Assembly: GCF_000427405.1 (NCBI RefSeq)
Contig: NZ_KE386491.1
Coordinates: forward strand, 3,414,790 to 3,478,789
Direction of reading: 5' to 3'
DNA from: Flectobacillus major DSM 103
GTDB lineage: Bacteria; Bacteroidota; Bacteroidia; Cytophagales; Spirosomataceae
Length of the DNA: 64,000 nt
Part shown: positions 63,000 through 64,000 of the stretch, one piece after another
Numbering within the stretch: the stretch's first letter is position 1
Layout: the number at the start of each line of letters is the position of its first letter
Translations under genes and position numbers: made by a program
Notes under the pieces: model-generated
The model's input: the letters and a program-made list of their open reading frames with translations, nothing else
Told to the model about the DNA's origin: nothing
Databases searched by the model: none

Positions 63000-64000
63000 A
63001 TGTACCGTCAAAGCATTAAAAGCAAAACTTATACTTTTGCCGACCTTAAAACACTACTTGCCAAGGCTACTCCCAAGCGTTCGGGCGATGAACTGGCTGG
63101 TGTAGCAGCAAAAAGTGCCGAAGAGCGGGTAGCAGCTCAAATGATTTTGGCCGATTTGCCCCTAAAGGTCTTCCTTAATGAAGCCCTAGTGCCTTACGAA
63201 AAAGACGAAGTAACAAGGCTAATTATAGATACGCACGACAGCGAAGCCTTTAGCTCTATTAGTCATTTAACGGTAGGTGATTTTAGAAATTATTTACTCA
63301 ACGAAAGTACTCATTCGGGTACGTTACAAACCATACAGAAAGGTATTACCCCCGAAATGGCAGCGGCAGTCTCAAAAATTATGCGTATTCAGGATTTGAT
63401 TACGGTGTCGGCCAAGTGCGAGGTAGTTACCCAGTTTCGGAATACCATTGGACTAAAAGGGCGTTTTTCGACCCGCCTACAACCCAATCATCCTACCGAC
63501 GACTTTAGGGGAATCGCCGCCAGTATGATAGATGGCCTTTTTTATGGCAATGGCGATGCTGTTATCGGTATCAATCCGGCTACCGACAACGTCCCGACGG
63601 TTATTAATCTATTAACCATGTTAGACACCGTACGCCAAAGATTTGATATTCCTATGCAAAGCTGTATTTTGAGCCATATTACCACTACCATCAAGGCCAT
63701 AGAACGCAATGCTCCTGTAGACCTAGTATTTCAGTCTATTGGTGGCACAGAAGCTACAAACTCATCCTTTGGCATCAATCTTGGCATATTGCAAGAAGGC
63801 TATGAAGCGGGGTTATCGCTCAATCGTGGTACAGTTGGCAACAACCTAATGTATTTTGAAACAGGGCAAGGCTCGGCACTTTCGGCCAATGCTCATCATG
63901 GCCTAGATCAGCAAACCTGCGAAGTTCGTGCATATTCGGTAGCAAGACACTTTAACCCTTTGCTAGTAAATACCGTTGTTGGGTTTATTGGGCCAGAGTA
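63000..64000 (+). CDS. eutB: Ethanolamine ammonia-lyase large subunit (partial, cut by window edge)
   Basis: The frame opens at ATG 63000 and stays open to the window end, giving the first 333 codons of a protein that is about 450 residues in Escherichia coli. EutB splits ethanolamine to acetaldehyde and ammonia with adenosylcobalamin. Visible segments are LKGRFSTRLQPNHPTDD, IGGTEATNSSFGINL and YFETGQGSALSANAHHG, all strongly conserved in EutB. Its partner EutC would be expected just beyond the window. No microcompartment shell gene is in view. Confidence 0.93.
   Translation, partial: MYRQSIKSKTYTFADLKTLLAKATPKRSGDELAGVAAKSAEERVAAQMILADLPLKVFLNEALVPYEKDEVTRLIIDTHDSEAFSSISHLTVGDFRNYLLNESTHSGTLQTIQKGITPEMAAAVSKIMRIQDLITVSAKCEVVTQFRNTIGLKGRFSTRLQPNHPTDDFRGIAASMIDGLFYGNGDAVIGINPATDNVPTVINLLTMLDTVRQRFDIPMQSCILSHITTTIKAIERNAPVDLVFQSIGGTEATNSSFGINLGILQEGYEAGLSLNRGTVGNNLMYFETGQGSALSANAHHGLDQQTCEVRAYSVARHFNPLLVNTVVGFIGPE

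Noticed and set aside
1-64000. CRISPR array, tRNA or rRNA genes
   Set aside because: No regularly spaced direct repeats of 25-40 bases and no tRNA T-arm-like or rRNA-like conserved stretches were seen.

Overview
The window reads as a chromosomal segment of a low-GC, gliding-type member of the Bacteroidota, most likely the order Cytophagales. Evidence: the type IX secretion proteins PorU and PorV in tandem, GldE next to ssb and mutY, the HU / TPR / 29-residue basic protein / RNase G block, a DUF6702 and a DUF6970-like protein, start codons without clear Shine-Dalgarno sequences, and -7 promoter elements of the form TAnnTTTG. Genus cannot be settled from this sequence alone. Most of the content is core genome. 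No tRNA, rRNA or CRISPR array was seen.

Layout. 1-1.1 kb: a transposase N-terminal ORF that stops at the window edge, then an orphan OmpR-type response regulator. 1.4-6.1 kb: an MCC-type carboxyltransferase, a UvrD/PcrA helicase and a DUF192 protein. 6.3-10.4 kb (minus): a lipoprotein, gldE, ssb and mutY, divergent from HU at 10.9 kb. 11.3-14.4 kb: a TPR protein, a 29-residue arginine/lysine-rich protein and RNase G. 14.5-16.9 kb: a type IV restriction pair, McrB with an EVE-like N-terminus plus McrC. 16.9-21.8 kb (minus): DUF6702, RseP, Dxr, a rhomboid and a polyprenyl synthase. 22.1-28.9 kb: a DEDDh exonuclease, nuoKLMN and a GtrA-like protein. 29.2-36.9 kb: a small Ala/Asp lipoprotein, a SprT-like protein, PorU, PorV, an inactive-looking M16 protein and a CBS protein. 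37.2-39.5 kb (minus): a PfkB kinase and a GNAT-like protein. 39.7-50.2 kb: a HEPN protein, CysS, two rhomboids, Dxs, a 7TMR-DISM histidine kinase and BipA. 50.5-52.8 kb (minus): a lipoprotein and an outer-membrane protein. 53.2-54.8 kb: PanB and an RluA-type pseudouridine synthase. 55.3-60.9 kb (minus): a phosphatidylserine decarboxylase, a type III polyketide synthase, an alpha/beta hydrolase, a sugar transporter and a Dabb protein. 61-64 kb: an FMN reductase, a molybdopterin oxidoreductase (minus) and the first 333 codons of EutB.

Functional links. Dxs, Dxr and the polyprenyl synthase give the first two MEP-pathway steps and prenyl chain elongation. NuoKLMN form part of the membrane arm of complex I. 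PorU and PorV are partners in processing and attaching type IX cargo. McrB and McrC form a modified-DNA restriction complex.

The least ordinary signal is a family of three modular interspersed repeats (about 6096-6290, 36884-37190, 61676-61801). They share blocks and have inverted termini. Two of them hold hairpins whose stems differ in sequence but pair equally well. All three lie between the 3' ends of convergent genes. A second repeat type, a 7-base tandem repeat near GATAACN, sits after HU and just before bipA.
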